A stretch of DNA of 64,000 nt, from assembly GCA_039619475.1 (NCBI GenBank), contig CM077115.1, forward strand, positions 59,340,864-59,404,863. Direction: 5' to 3'. The notes beneath the pieces are model-generated. The model worked only from the letters and a program-made list of their open reading frames with translations, had not been told where the DNA came from and did not search any database. This DNA comes from Icerya purchasi. Its lineage: Eukaryota; Arthropoda; Insecta; Hemiptera; Monophlebidae. This document shows, in pieces, positions 21,695 through 32,134 of this stretch; the stretch's first letter is position 1, and the number at the start of each line of letters is the position of its first letter. The translations under genes were made by a program, and so were the position numbers.

Positions 21695-22430
21695 ACCGCG
21701 CTTGAGAACGTAGAAAGGATACTTTGTGTTTCCACTTTGCTGTCCAAGGAGGAAGTTTTTACCATTTTTATATCGATACAAATCACCCACTGATGTTCTT
21801 CATACTTAATTTTTTTCAGGACTACTGATATTGTTTCATATTCCTCTTTCAAAATGGTAGAATGACCAATATTGCTCCATATTTGTTACGGTCGTTCAAA
21901 AGAACACATTTTAAACTACGTTTTGAGCTATCAATAAGAAAACGCCATTCATCTGATGAGTATTCCAATAAACCCGTTGCTTCTAAGAGTCTTTTTATAT
22001 CATTACAGAGTAACAAGTTATTTTCTTGAGAGAAAAAGGGCAGCAGACCCGTTTCTCTTTTACGATAAAATACAATGTTAATGTCCGGTGTTTAAGCAGA
22101 TTCTTTTCTTTTAATCTGAAGGCGAGTAATTGTGAAGACTAATTTAAACAGTTCAAGTCTCTACTGAGATCGTTCAGTTGTTGTTGATTGGAACGTTGAG
22201 GCTTGTCTGCATCTGCTTCAAAATCACTATCGCTGTCTGATTGCGCATTTCCACCTTCATTAGACACTGATGGTTCGATTTCGTTTTCCGAGAGTCGTCT
22301 AGGCAGACTATTAAATAATGGAATGGGAATTTCATCCGAATGCGGTACCGGCCTCCTTGCTGAATTAGGATCGGGATATGCCCATTTGTGCCTATTGGTC
22401 CGAGAAATGCCTTTGATATTTACCATACAA
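21695..22430 (-). pseudogene. Relic of a widespread uncharacterised transposon-type protein
   Basis: Read on the minus strand across several frames, the order is: PDPNSARRPVPHSDEIPIP, an acidic low-complexity stretch (SDSDSDFEADADKPQ), QLNDLSRDLNCL, LLAFRLKEKNLLKH, then FIGILIR..MAF and LKEEYETISVVLKKIKYEEH, QWVICIDIKMV and, after a frameshift, NFLLGQQSGNTKYPF. From memory of insect proteomes, this order recurs in a large family of uncharacterised, multi-copy proteins ('RPVPHG.. / LNDLVRDL / ASRLKEKNLL / MKEEY / HQWVICVDLKMV / LLGQQSG.TK.PCFLC'). I regard it as transposon-derived. Function and transposon class are unknown to me. At least two frameshifts and several stops are present. Confidence 0.65.
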
Positions 22431-23584
22431 AAATAGCGCTAAACGGGCTGCTGTTGTCTTTTTTCTAATATTCTGACAACATAATAATACGTATGCTTTT
22501 CTAAATTTACTCTGTTCAGTGTAAAATTTTCGCGAGTTCCATATTTTTCTGTATTTTTGCAATGAAAATACATCAATTGAAAAAAATTCAACATTCCAAC
22601 TATAGCGGAATGAGCCGTGAAACGTTTTCAAGCGCTTCATCTTGCCTCCTAATATACATATGTATGGTTATATATTTTTCAAAATCATAGAACATCGAGC
22701 ATGGTAGCCGACACGTTTATTGAAGCCGTACCGTGCATTCATCCATATATTCTTTTGCTATTTTTTGTTGTTGTTTTTTTATTTTAATATAACATTATTT
22801 ATGTTTCCTTCTGTGTCTAAAATCGTTTTTAAAATTCTTCCTTCAATTTCGTTTTCCATTTTCTCATTTATTTTATTTCTTTCGGTATTTTAACATTTAC
22901 GCCAATGCCTATTTGTCCGCAGCTCACTTTCTATTTTGTTCTAGCAAGTGGAAATTTGTGCTTCTACCCTTAAGAGTTTTGTTATATTTTTGTTCTTTCC
23001 TTTAACTTTGTATTTTTATGTATTTTCAGGTGTTCCGAAATCTCTCTTTATACATAGGCATAGAGAGGCTTTTTGTATTTAATAAGTTTTCTTCTTTTAA
23101 TGTCTCGTCTAAATTTCACCTCTTAAATTAGTTTTACGCCTTTTTGTAATTTAATTCACCCGTATAAGTTCTCCTGAATATTGGCTTGAATTCCGTACCT
23201 TAAGCGTGATTCTGCCAATGATTAGTAAATTATTTTTAATAATTTTTTGCTATTTACATATTTCTTTAATGCATATAACGGTCGTGGTACTAATCTCTTT
23301 TGTTACATTATCATGCCTATCCCTCCTTAACTTATCCATCTACCGTAACTACTAAATACTTATAACACCTTTATGATAATTGCGCAATTTATACTTTTTT
23401 TAATATTTTAACGAATACGTGTATTTGCCCAAATATACGCATTGTATTAAAAATAAATTTATATTTGAACTAATCTTTTATCAGATAATTTACAAACGCT
23501 AATTGTATAATGTGAAACTAGGATGTTTTAAGTAACTAAGAAATTAAAAATATTATGTATATTATCGTTAAAATTTCCAAATTC
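22431..23584. other. No gene seen; AT-rich sequence
   Basis: No domain or repeat was recognised. The minus-strand open frame at 22392-22640 partly overlaps the upstream part of the preceding relic but has no motif I know. Confidence 0.45.
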
Positions 23585-24250
23585 AACAGCGAGACTCCTT
23601 GGCCGCCGTCATCACCTAGGTAGAGCTTCCACCATCGTTCGGAGGACGCCTTCATTCACCATCATAATAGTCTAACGGGCTTCGATATATTAAGTTATCA
23701 CCGCAAAAGAGGAGCCAAGCTGCTCGAGGAAACACGCCCTCCTGCAACTAACCTACATACGGGTAAGCTGAATCTTCCTTAATCACCAGTGACCGACTAA
23801 CCGCTGAAACGGCTCCCAGACTGCTACCGGGTTCAGTTTAAAGATGCGCTCCGCTGCGAATTGCTGAAGCCCACGGATACATGAGGTCTGCGGCCAAGCC
23901 CAATGCGATGAGGCGACCCGTGCTCGGTAACCGCTCAGATGAATTGCCTGGTCAGGCTGCAATGAAACGATACATGGGTGTCGTTCCCTCTCTCAGATGT
24001 TTGTTACTTGCCCAGTATCATTTCCTTGACAGCCTGTTTCTAAGTCGCTGGAGTTGTGAATTCTCCCGGATAACAAAGTGCAAACGTTTCTCAAAGCATA
24101 TTCCTTTCGCTTTTTCAGTAAGTGCCAGATAATCGACCGGAAGTACTCCTGCGATGACACACCAGGTATTTTTGTCGATGTCGTTCTCTGCATACTTCAA
24201 AAAACTTGGCTGTTGGTGGAAAAATACGACACTTTCGTCTAAACCGTACC
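23585..24250. other. GC-richer unassigned segment
   Basis: About 23590-23960 is visibly richer in G and C than its surroundings, and the change is abrupt. Short open frames on both strands lack recognisable domains. It has no tRNA-like A/B boxes and no TIR that I could find. It may be a foreign insertion or a unique conserved sequence; I cannot tell which. Confidence 0.4.
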
Positions 24251-24284
24251 CTTTAAATAACGGTAAATGTTCAACTTAAAAAAT

Positions 24285-24325
24285 CATTACATATATATAT
24301 ATATATATGTATATATATAAAGATA
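24285..24325. repeat. (TA)n microsatellite
   Basis: Alternating TA run with a TGTA interruption. Confidence 0.85.
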
Positions 24326-24709
24326 TGTAAATGATAGAATGCGTATTGGCCGTTGCCTTCCATATCGGGCTCTGAACACGATCATTGATTTTTAATGAAC
24401 CCTCAATAACGCGATTATTTTTCGGGCAATTTGGCTACCACGATGCAGAAGTTTATTTTCTACGCACCCTCTTGCTTACCGAAAATGACATCCTCAAAGT
24501 TAATTTCTTTCAACAATTTATTAAACGATACACAGCGACCTGCCTATAGCATTTCACACATCTTAAAAATTACCCTGCTGTTATAAATACTACGTGTTTC
24601 TTTTCGAACTGAAATTTTTCACCGCACATCGATTATACAGACGAATCTCGTTGCGATTATAGAGACTCCTTCAGTAGTTGGTTCTCATTTTCTGTTTCTC
24701 CGTAAAACG

Positions 24710-24712
<3 letters not shown>

Positions 24713-24763
<51 letters not shown>
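24713..24763. repeat. (TA)n microsatellite
   Basis: About 24 TA units, ending ATATGTG. Confidence 0.93.
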
Positions 24764-24767
<4 letters not shown>

Positions 24768-25009
24768 TTTCCCTTAAGGTAATTTGTTTAATGGGGTATC
24801 CATCTCCATCGAGCTTCCAAGAAGGTAAGAATTTTTTTTTTTTTAGTCAACGTCCTAGAACGGGTCCGGGAGAATAAAAAATGATCTATAATTTCAACTT
24901 TGAATATGTAAAATGGACGGGCAATTCCGGTCGAAATACAAACAGAAGTAAAAAAATTCCCGGTAAAAGTCAATCCTTGTATCCCGGCGGTATTTGCGTT
25001 TAGTTGATA

Positions 25010-25235
25010 GATTTTGCGGCATCTTCTCGCGAATGAAGTTGAACGGAACGGAACGGTGGCGCCGAGGTGCCAGATGGAATATTACAAAAGCCAGGCCAAA
25101 GTTTAGATAAGGGGCTATATACCGGACAGAAGCCTATTAATGTACACGGCAGCGCGAAAACGCCATTAAACGTGTGTAAGGTGAATAATGCATTAAGCGA
25201 CCTGATAAAGGCTGTACGACTACCCTGAATGTTCG
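25010..25235. other. GC-richer unique segment, candidate conserved non-coding element
   Basis: The block from TTGCGGCATCTTCTCGCG to about 25235 is compositionally balanced, non-repetitive and without a long frame. It contains homeodomain-type strings (GCCATTAAAC, TGCATTAAGC) and a GGAACGGAACGG repeat. It is followed by (CT)n. I see no transposon feature. Its balanced composition in an AT-rich window is the only reason to single it out. Confidence 0.3.
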
Positions 25236-25244
25236 CCTCTCGCC

Positions 25245-25245
<1 letters not shown>

Positions 25246-25283
<38 letters not shown>

Positions 25284-25293
25284 TCTCTCTCTA
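25246..25293. repeat. (CT)n microsatellite
   Basis: A CT run with one CACACA interruption. Confidence 0.93.
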
Positions 25294-25299
25294 CTTGCT

Positions 25300-27580
25300 A
25301 AAGCATTTTTCTATAGACTCGTTTTTTTGCAGCTTCTTCATACCGCCGTCACCGGAAAAATAATATCTTAAATCAGCGCGCAACCAAAGCGTCAACTATT
25401 TTACTAGGAAAAAAGTACAAATTTGTTGCGAGAGAATTTATATCGGCCCTGCTGAGGGGGGAGCATAAAGCACATACGCATTATGACAGTGACACACGAT
25501 AGCGCGAAAAAGAGCCCCACTAATTCTTCAGTTGGGCTTTTATATTTCTCAGCAGCGCCCGAACCGAAAAGGTATTATTTTCCGTTGCGCTGTGCAAAGG
25601 TGGTCGCACACATGTTTAATGGACCCGTATCCTATTTTCGCAGACAATTTTTCTTCTAGTCGCATTTCTTGAAACATGTTGCTAAATGTAATGGAAAACC
25701 TTCCTCCGCCACAACTAACCACTCTCGCTGTACGCTTCCTTCTCCGCCTATCGCCGTGCATTTTCCTAATTCAGTAATTCGATAATTCAGCCTATACATA
25801 CAACTGTATACCGTTATTATTTCACTCGCGCCTGATAATTATTGTCGTTCAGATCGATTTCGTTCAGATCGATAACGATAAATTTCGCCATACTATTCTT
25901 CCGTTTTCGGTTTTCCCTTTGAAATTCGTAACTGCTGGAACTGACCGATGCGGGTTTAGTCGTAATGATTAAAAACACGAAGGCGGTTAATAGAACAATC
26001 AAATTTAATGAATACTACGAAAAACACTATAAGACTGCGTATTGAATATTCTAGAAACATTTCTTCCAGCGGAATTAGAGAAAACATGTTAATAAAGATA
26101 AATTTAGCATTAAATCATTTTCGTAGCAAACCTAAATAACCTATTTTACCAATTCAGAAAATAAAATTGGATAATGTTATTAAAAATTAATTTTTATTTT
26201 AATTTTAAAAAAAAATAGAAATATATTTACACATATAAGCGCACATATAAATTATTAATACTAAAGGAGGTAGTAGGATAAAATTGTCTGATTGTTAAAT
26301 TATCTCTCGAAAAAAACTAACATCGCATATTTTGTTTTTTATAATAAATTTTAGTCAGATAATTACAGCATACTTTTACAATTAATAATTTGTATATATA
26401 AATGTATATACGAGTATATAGATATATATATTTTTTTTTTTCAAATTAAAAATCAAACATTTAGGTTCATTTTTAGTAATGGTCTTTAATTTTTCAACTG
26501 CAAATGAGTTCTTTAGGTTTCCACAGACTCTAAACATTTAATACTTTCAGTTAGATATTTGTAGTTATACAATTAAAATTATAATAAATATATAAACAGA
26601 ATATTCAAATTTACAAAATTTAAAAAATCAAAAAGACATTGAGTAACGAACTGTGCTAATCGGAATAACAAATGTTTCCTACCGAAGCGAAAGAGCATAT
26701 AATCTCTCTTTTAAAATCAATTTTTCCACGTTTCAGATAGCATATGTAACATATGGGTCTGTAGAATGTTACCTCTTCGGGCGACTTACTCCCGGGGACT
26801 AGGAATTTTGTGGCGGCTTTCGAGGTAGGGGGAAATACTACAGACGAAAGACTAGATTGAAAATAGCTTTACGTGGCAATGATGACAACTTACTGGTAAT
26901 TGCTACCAGGACGGTTTTTATAGCTTCGAAATAATATGTTTAATATTTTTGGAGATGTGGACGAAATAGAACCGCTTAGTTGTGGTGGTGCATTCAGGAA
27001 CACTCAGTTACTTCACCGATATAATCATAAATCGAAAAAATGTGTAGTAAAAAACACATTGTGGCTTCATCGGTCTTCGCTTGTGTTCCGATTTTCTTAC
27101 AGGAGGAAAATATGTAGTCAAACTCCGCTGAAAGTAATGTTGTAAGATAATTGATTATTAATGTTTCGAATTAATACATTAAACTGTTTAGCTAACTAGT
27201 CGTGTCTTATAAAAGTGGTTCCTAGTTTTATGCCTCTTTTTGCGAGTTTTCCTTTTTTTTTCCTTACTAAATTTAGGACACACCTTAGTAGGTTAATTAT
27301 TGCAGCTGGAAATTCAGTAAAACGGGGGAGAAAGATTTCCACGCCAGGTTTAAATGATTTCAGGTAGTGAACCCTGCTATGTCTCGTTAAATTTTTAGAG
27401 GAAAGTTTAAATTTATCATTTTATCCATTTCTTCTCGAAAATTATTCCGTAAAATAGGAGGTTTTAGTTTTTTTTTTTTTTTTATTAAACGCCTGTGCCT
27501 ACTAAAAGAATTAAAAAAGGCACTATGACCAGAAAATATTATCGCCCCCATATTGTCCAATTTGTATTCAGAACCCACCA
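25300..27580. other. No gene seen
   Basis: No protein domain or RNA gene was recognised. Short (TA)-rich tracts lie near 26400-26430. A small G/C-rich patch (26770-26840) has no assignment. Confidence 0.45.
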
Positions 27581-27589
27581 TAAGGAATG

Positions 27590-27891
27590 TACTAGATCAA
27601 TGGGAGGACACGAAATCTCAAATTTGCGATAGGCAGATGACACGACGCTAGTCGTCGCCAGTATGAATGAAAGGGAGGCACTACTAAAGAAATTAATGAC
27701 TAGAGTAGTTCGTATATGGCAAAACGTTGTATCTGAAACTGTAGATAACTTCGTGTACCCGGTATGTAAGTTTAGAAAAAGTAAAACGGCGTATACAAAT
27801 CGTCCGCAGCGCTATGTCCAGGTTGAATAAAATATGGAAAGATGGATCTGTAGCGAAGAACACAAAAGTGGTGAAGTTAATACCTTAATTT
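27590..27891 (+). pseudogene. RTE-type LINE reverse transcriptase fragment (left part)
   Basis: Across frames the plus strand reads MGGHEISNLR..ADDTTLV, the RT catalytic block of RTE-type elements ('I.NLRYADDTTL'). It continues NEREALLKKLM, then VDNFVYP-like and IQIVRSAMSRLNKIWKDGS, the segments that follow in these proteins ('V..F.YLG..I', 'I..A......L..IWK...'). Stops and frameshifts are numerous. The coding sequence stops at the TSD 27892-27904 and resumes at about 28701. Confidence 0.75.
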
Positions 27892-27904
27892 TCTCAATTT
27901 CATT
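27892..27904 (+). repeat. Left TSD (13 bp) of the nested R1-like LINE
   Basis: TCTCAATTTCATT, identical to 28688-28700. Confidence 0.92.
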
Positions 27905-28687
27905 TTTTTTTTTTTTTTTTAAATGGTGTATTTAGAGAGAAAAAAAATGTGTATAAAGGTGCAGGGAACTAGCGTGCTTAAATCAGGAGTGAGTACATGT
28001 GCGTGTTTAGCTAAAATAACGTATTAATAAATATAGAATCTTGTGTGTGGTAGTTTCCTGCAAAATTTACTTAAACTAAGGTGCTAAAAGGATGAAAAAC
28101 ATATAGTCCCTCTACCCACCAAGCGTGTGTGTTGATAGATGAGTTTTTCTAAGTATAACTTAAAATAACTTAAAAATATTGTGTGCGATGATTTAATTCG
28201 TTTTGGCTATTTACAGGAAGTGCATAAGATAGAAAAGCAACATGCTACATTTGCGGTTTCACGATTGAATTTGAGTTTAGGGAGTTAATAGTGTATTAGT
28301 TTCCGTTTATGAACTTCCTGCGAATCGCAGACTCCATATATTATACAACAGGAGATTTGTAGAATTTTCTCTAGTGATGATTAGTGGTTGGGAGCTATTA
28401 ATGTTATATTTGGATCTAAGATCCACAAATCTGGAACAGTAAAAAAGATGTTCAATGTTATCTTCAACACCAGAGGTGCACATGGTGCACCCAGGGCCAC
28501 CAGAAAGACGGAACCTGTATAAGTAGGAGCCAAACTTTCCGTGCCCTGAAAGCACCTGCGCATTGTAAAAATTAATGTTTAAGTTTTTTAATTTTGATCT
28601 GTCAAAAACTTTCGGGAAGAACATGTATGTCTTCCTTCCAGTTTGACAACTGTCCCACCTCTGCTGCCATATTGCAAGGAGTGTACC
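27905..28687 (-). mobile_element. R1-like LINE 3' fragment inserted into the RTE relic
   Basis: The left end is a T-run (27905-27921), the poly(A) tail of a minus-strand element. It is followed by about 380 bases of 3' UTR. The coding end (28687 to 28307, minus) reads WQQRWDSCQTGRKTYMFFP, then QVLSGHGKFGSYLYRF, then CTMCTSGVEDNIEHLFYC. This is the 'W...W..S..GR.T..FFP', 'Q.LSGHG.F..YL.RF' and Cys-rich C-terminal region of R1/LOA/I-group LINEs. The 13 bp perfect TSD at 27892-27904 and 28688-28700 defines both ends. The copy is 5'-truncated at the start of the WQQRW block. Confidence 0.92.
28307..28687 (-). pseudogene. R1-like LINE ORF2 C-terminal region
   Basis: The frame is uninterrupted from the 5' truncation to the stop at 28307-28309, about 126 residues. 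The Cys pattern is C-M-C then H-x3-YC (CTMCTSGVEDNIEHLFYC), a zinc-binding-type cluster that in these elements follows the RT region. RT and endonuclease are absent. The intact frame suggests the insertion is younger than its RTE host, which is full of frameshifts. A related C-terminus lies at 57024-57251. Confidence 0.85.
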
Positions 28688-28700
28688 TCTCAATTTCATT
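28688..28700 (+). repeat. Right TSD (13 bp) of the nested R1-like LINE
   Basis: TCTCAATTTCATT, identical to 27892-27904. Confidence 0.92.
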
Positions 28701-29085
28701 ATAGGCAGCAGAGACCTGGACATTGACAAGTATAAACCGAACAAATAGTTTCCAGATGTATGGTGCTGGCGAAGATTTTTACTCTGTAATACGGCAAAAA
28801 GAACTAATATGCATTTGTGTTAATCGGTGTGTTGCACAGAACGGTTGCCTAATACGTACTCGGAAGATGAAATATTTTGGACATGTTATACGCAGAGAAA
28901 ATGGAATAGAGCGTGTTGGTTGATAGAAGCGAAAGTGGAGAGAAAAAGACCACAAGGGGTTGGCCAGCAGCACATTAAACCATTGCGAAAAATGGAAACA
29001 ACCGATTCGAGCTTGCAGATGTGCTATCATGGAGCAGAGAAAAACATCGGCGAAAAATAATTAAATCGGCGTCACCGTAATCACG
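28701..29085 (+). pseudogene. RTE-type LINE reverse transcriptase fragment (right part)
   Basis: Reading resumes directly after the TSD with AAETWTLTSINRTNSFQM, the 'YG.E.WTL.K.....I.AFEM' segment. After a one-base shift come an MWCWRR-like stretch and IRTRKMKYFGHVIRRENG, the highly conserved 'LL..I..RK..YFGH..R' block. KVERKRPQGVGQ follows, the 'GK.EGKRGRGR' block, and then SWSREKHRRKII. It continues 27590-27891, so the relic was one element before the R1-like insertion. It belongs to a different subfamily from the copies at 37515 and 58740. Confidence 0.8.
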
Positions 29086-29247
29086 ATACCCCTTTCGAGT
29101 AATCGACCAAACGATGATCAGAAAATAGTTCAAAACACGAACTTAGAGATAAGCATCAATATGGACCTTGTTACGAAAAAGGCTACCGCGTCGAGTTTTT
29201 TTATTTATATCGGCCAATAAGGTGTAGCAGAGTACCCGAGGTTTTTA

Positions 29248-31050
29248 TTGCGTACAATGTTTTCCGATAGGCTACCACCTATTGAGCAAGCCAACGATCA
29301 TTTCGTTATTGGCATTGGTTCAGAGTCTTCCAACTCTACTGCCTCTGACCCACCTTGCTTAGATGATAACACCTTACGATGGAAACTCGAAAAGGGCGAT
29401 TGGAATAGATTTCAAAATGCACTGTACTTAGGCATTCGTGAAGTTTCAATACCATGGCCGACCCTATGGATAAATATAATTCATTTCAGCAGGCCATTTG
29501 ACGGCTTTACAAGAATCAACCCCGCGAGCAACCTTATATAAGGATAAAAAGACAATCTAAGCCTTGCTGGAATAGTGAGTGTGAATGAAAAATTAGAAAC
29601 CGCAATGAAGAAAATTTCGGTTAGAAGGCTTCGTGCAATCATACATAGAATACGAAAAAAACGTTGCTGCCGAAATACTTAAACTTTTAAAATCAAGCAA
29701 AACGCAAAAAAGCTTCCTGGAAGAATTTATGTAGGAAATTTAATAGGAACACGCTCTGAAAGTAAAAATTTATTAAGGACAATAGAGTACACCGTGTAAG
29801 GTCAAATGCGGATTGGTTTCGTGATTTTGTTAGCTCGGTGTCTCCTCTGCACGTGCCTACGGCTGATGAGTTAACTGGAATCAATAAGGCGACACAAACT
29901 CACACGGCCGCGAATCATTTTTTTGCTACAACTTATCTCTTATGCGGAACTTTTGCCCCCTTTATATAAAGATTCAGCACCTGGCATGGATGACGTAACG
30001 TATTCTGTTCTAAAGAACATGTTTGAAAATGCCAAAATTATTCTGGTCGGCATATTTCATTAACGACTTATGCAATTTAGATGTATGTGGAGAAATATTT
30101 TGTTACGCAGATGGCACTGTGCTTATGGTAAACTCACGCAAAAACAAACTATTCTTTAAAATCTTTTACAAGATGACTTATATAAAATTAAAAAGCTGGT
30201 TTTAACCAACTGTTTATTAATCCGAATAAAACTAAATTCATTGTACCACAATTTAAATGGAACGATTTCGAATTTTTTTTGGGGAAAACGGTGCTCCTCT
30301 GGATAGAGTTTATGAGATAAAATATCTAGGTGTTCAACTAGACTGCAAACTGTTCAGCGATAAACAGCCAACTTATCTTGCACCAAAAATTAGAAAATTA
30401 AACTATATCGACTTTATTGTCTAAGCAAATTTTTCAATACCATACACCTCCGTAAACCATATACTGTGCATTATACCAACCGATATCAAGCTGTGGAATC
30501 ATGAATTGGGGTAAAGCTGCTGATTATCATTTAAAACATTTGATACAATTGCAAAAAAATGTTATAAGTTAGACCCTGGTATTGCAATGGCTTTACTATT
30601 CCGCATAGGTTTGTGTGAAGGTTTGTGACTACTATATCTGTAGACTTCGTACAGGGCATAACAGGGTGCGACTAAATTTTTGAGACTTTAATGAGCATTT
30701 TAGCACAGTTTATCGTGAGGAAATTAATCACCTGTTGTTTAATTGCGAGACGCTAGTAAGAGACAGAATCTTCCTTTTGGAGGATTTAAAGGCCTGCGCG
30801 GTTTGTTTTCTGCTTATACTGTATTTTTTCCTTACTCGCTTCAGGTAATCATGCGTTGATTATATTTACATTTATTAGAAGGAATGGGATCATTATTTAA
30901 AAAGTTCGTGGATAGTACCGGTGCAGTTAGTTGTGTAATAATGCAAAGGAATTTGAGACTGTAAAATCGATTTAATTTATAGTAGTGATAATAATAATAG
31001 TGAAAATGATAATATACATTTAAAAATGAAAAAAAAAAAATATATGAAAA
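29248..31050 (+). mobile_element. CR1/Jockey-like LINE relic (EN end, RT pieces, C-terminus, A-rich tail)
   Basis: Plus-strand pieces occur in the expected order. The endonuclease end and linker (ANDHFVIGIG ... NTLRWKLEKGDWNRFQ) lie at 29248-29541. The pre-RT segment VQSYIEYEKNVAAEI is near 29640. APGMDDVTYSVLKN-like sequence lies near 29980, and the catalytic block EIFCYADGTVLM (Gly in place of the second Asp) at 30090-30130. NPNKTKFIV- and IKYLGVQLDCKL-type sequence follows to 30350, then CRLRTGHNRVRLNF near 30650 and EINHLLFNCETL near 30720. An A-rich tail lies at about 31028-31060. Part of the RT between APGMDD and FINDL is deleted, and frameshifts are common. The C-terminus is distantly related to LINE family B (20915 and 53899). 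Confidence 0.8.
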
Positions 31051-31059
31051 GAGAAGAAA

Positions 31060-31985
31060 AGGAAATTGAACAAATAATATAAATAAAATAAAGTATTATT
31101 AGATCCCTGCTTACTTCCTAATTTTTTTGCTATTCAGTCGTAAACGAGTTCTCCTCTGAGCACTTCGACTACAATATAGTCAGTTTATAGTTCTAGTTAT
31201 CTTATTTCGGCATCGGTGGGTCGTGTGATCCACAATGTCCATGATTGTTGCAAAGGTTTGCTATAAAAAGCGAATTCCGCAATTTCTTTTTGTGTCTTAA
31301 TAATGGCATGACGGATCCTTAAAGAATAATAATGATAATAATAATAATAATGAGAAAAGAAAATGATAGAGTGAAAAATCTAAAATTAACACAAGATAAA
31401 AGGGTAGTTAATATAAACGACAAAAAATTGGTTGCTGACTAATTATGGTTTCACATCAGGCTAGGGGGGAAAAAAATAGAATTTTTTTCCAATAAATACA
31501 TTATTTTACTTAGTTTGGTAATCATGAAATACAGAACCGCGACTTAACTTCCTAAAGAATTCTAAATATGTAGGCGAAGCCGCGGACAAAAAGTTATTAT
31601 GTATATATTAAAAAAATTGTGGCGAACGAAAATTTTCACACACACACACACACACACACACCATTTTGTACACTACTAGTGAAGTATGCGGCTTTTCCTT
31701 ATTACATTGCAACATTTTTGTATGCAATAATCTTTAACTCCGAGAGCAAAAAATTGTTTTAATGGATCGGATTAAATTTTTTTGTCATTAATTTATGCCA
31801 TTATGATGAGGAACAGTAGAAAGTAAGAGTGAAAAAAAAATCAATTAAAAGTAAGCAATAATCATCTAAAAATGACATGACAAACTTTGCGTGGGTCTTA
31901 ATTTTCGTTTTTACTCGAAATGGCTAAAAAGTATTCGGTTTGCATTAACGTCAACTTTATTTACCAAACGTAAAACAAAAACAGA
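31060..31985. other. No gene seen; includes a (CA)n run
   Basis: No coding region was recognised. A (CA)n microsatellite lies at 31636-31662, and ATA/TAA-rich runs near 31325-31352. Confidence 0.5.
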
Positions 31986-31987
31986 AG

Positions 31988-32128
31988 TTTTTTTTTTTTT
32001 TTTTTTGGCGCGTCATCTAAGAACATCCCAGCGCGTAAGTGAATTTTTTTTAGAAGTTTTTCAATGTACGGCAACGCAATATTCTACCCGAACAAAACAC
32101 AATTAACTAATCAACTACGCCCCGGTAG
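31988..32128 (-). repeat. Dispersed poly(A)-type repeat, copy 1
   Basis: A T-run (31988-32006) is followed by sequence that aligns with 36602-36730. The best-conserved block is ACACAATTAACTAATCAACT, then CGGTAGCTGG. A T-run on the left and divergence after 32128 fit a minus-strand retroposed fragment truncated at its 5' end. Confidence 0.6.
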
Positions 32129-32134
32129 CTGGAA

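Noticed and set aside
23881..24132. 83-codon plus-strand frame in the GC-rich patch as a gene
   Set aside because: Overlapping frames on the other strand are equally open, there is no domain, and nothing indicates splicing or a start context.
24335..24370. Third SINE copy (GGCCGTTGCCTTCC resembles the SINE core)
   Set aside because: Only about 14 bases match, with no head or distal body.
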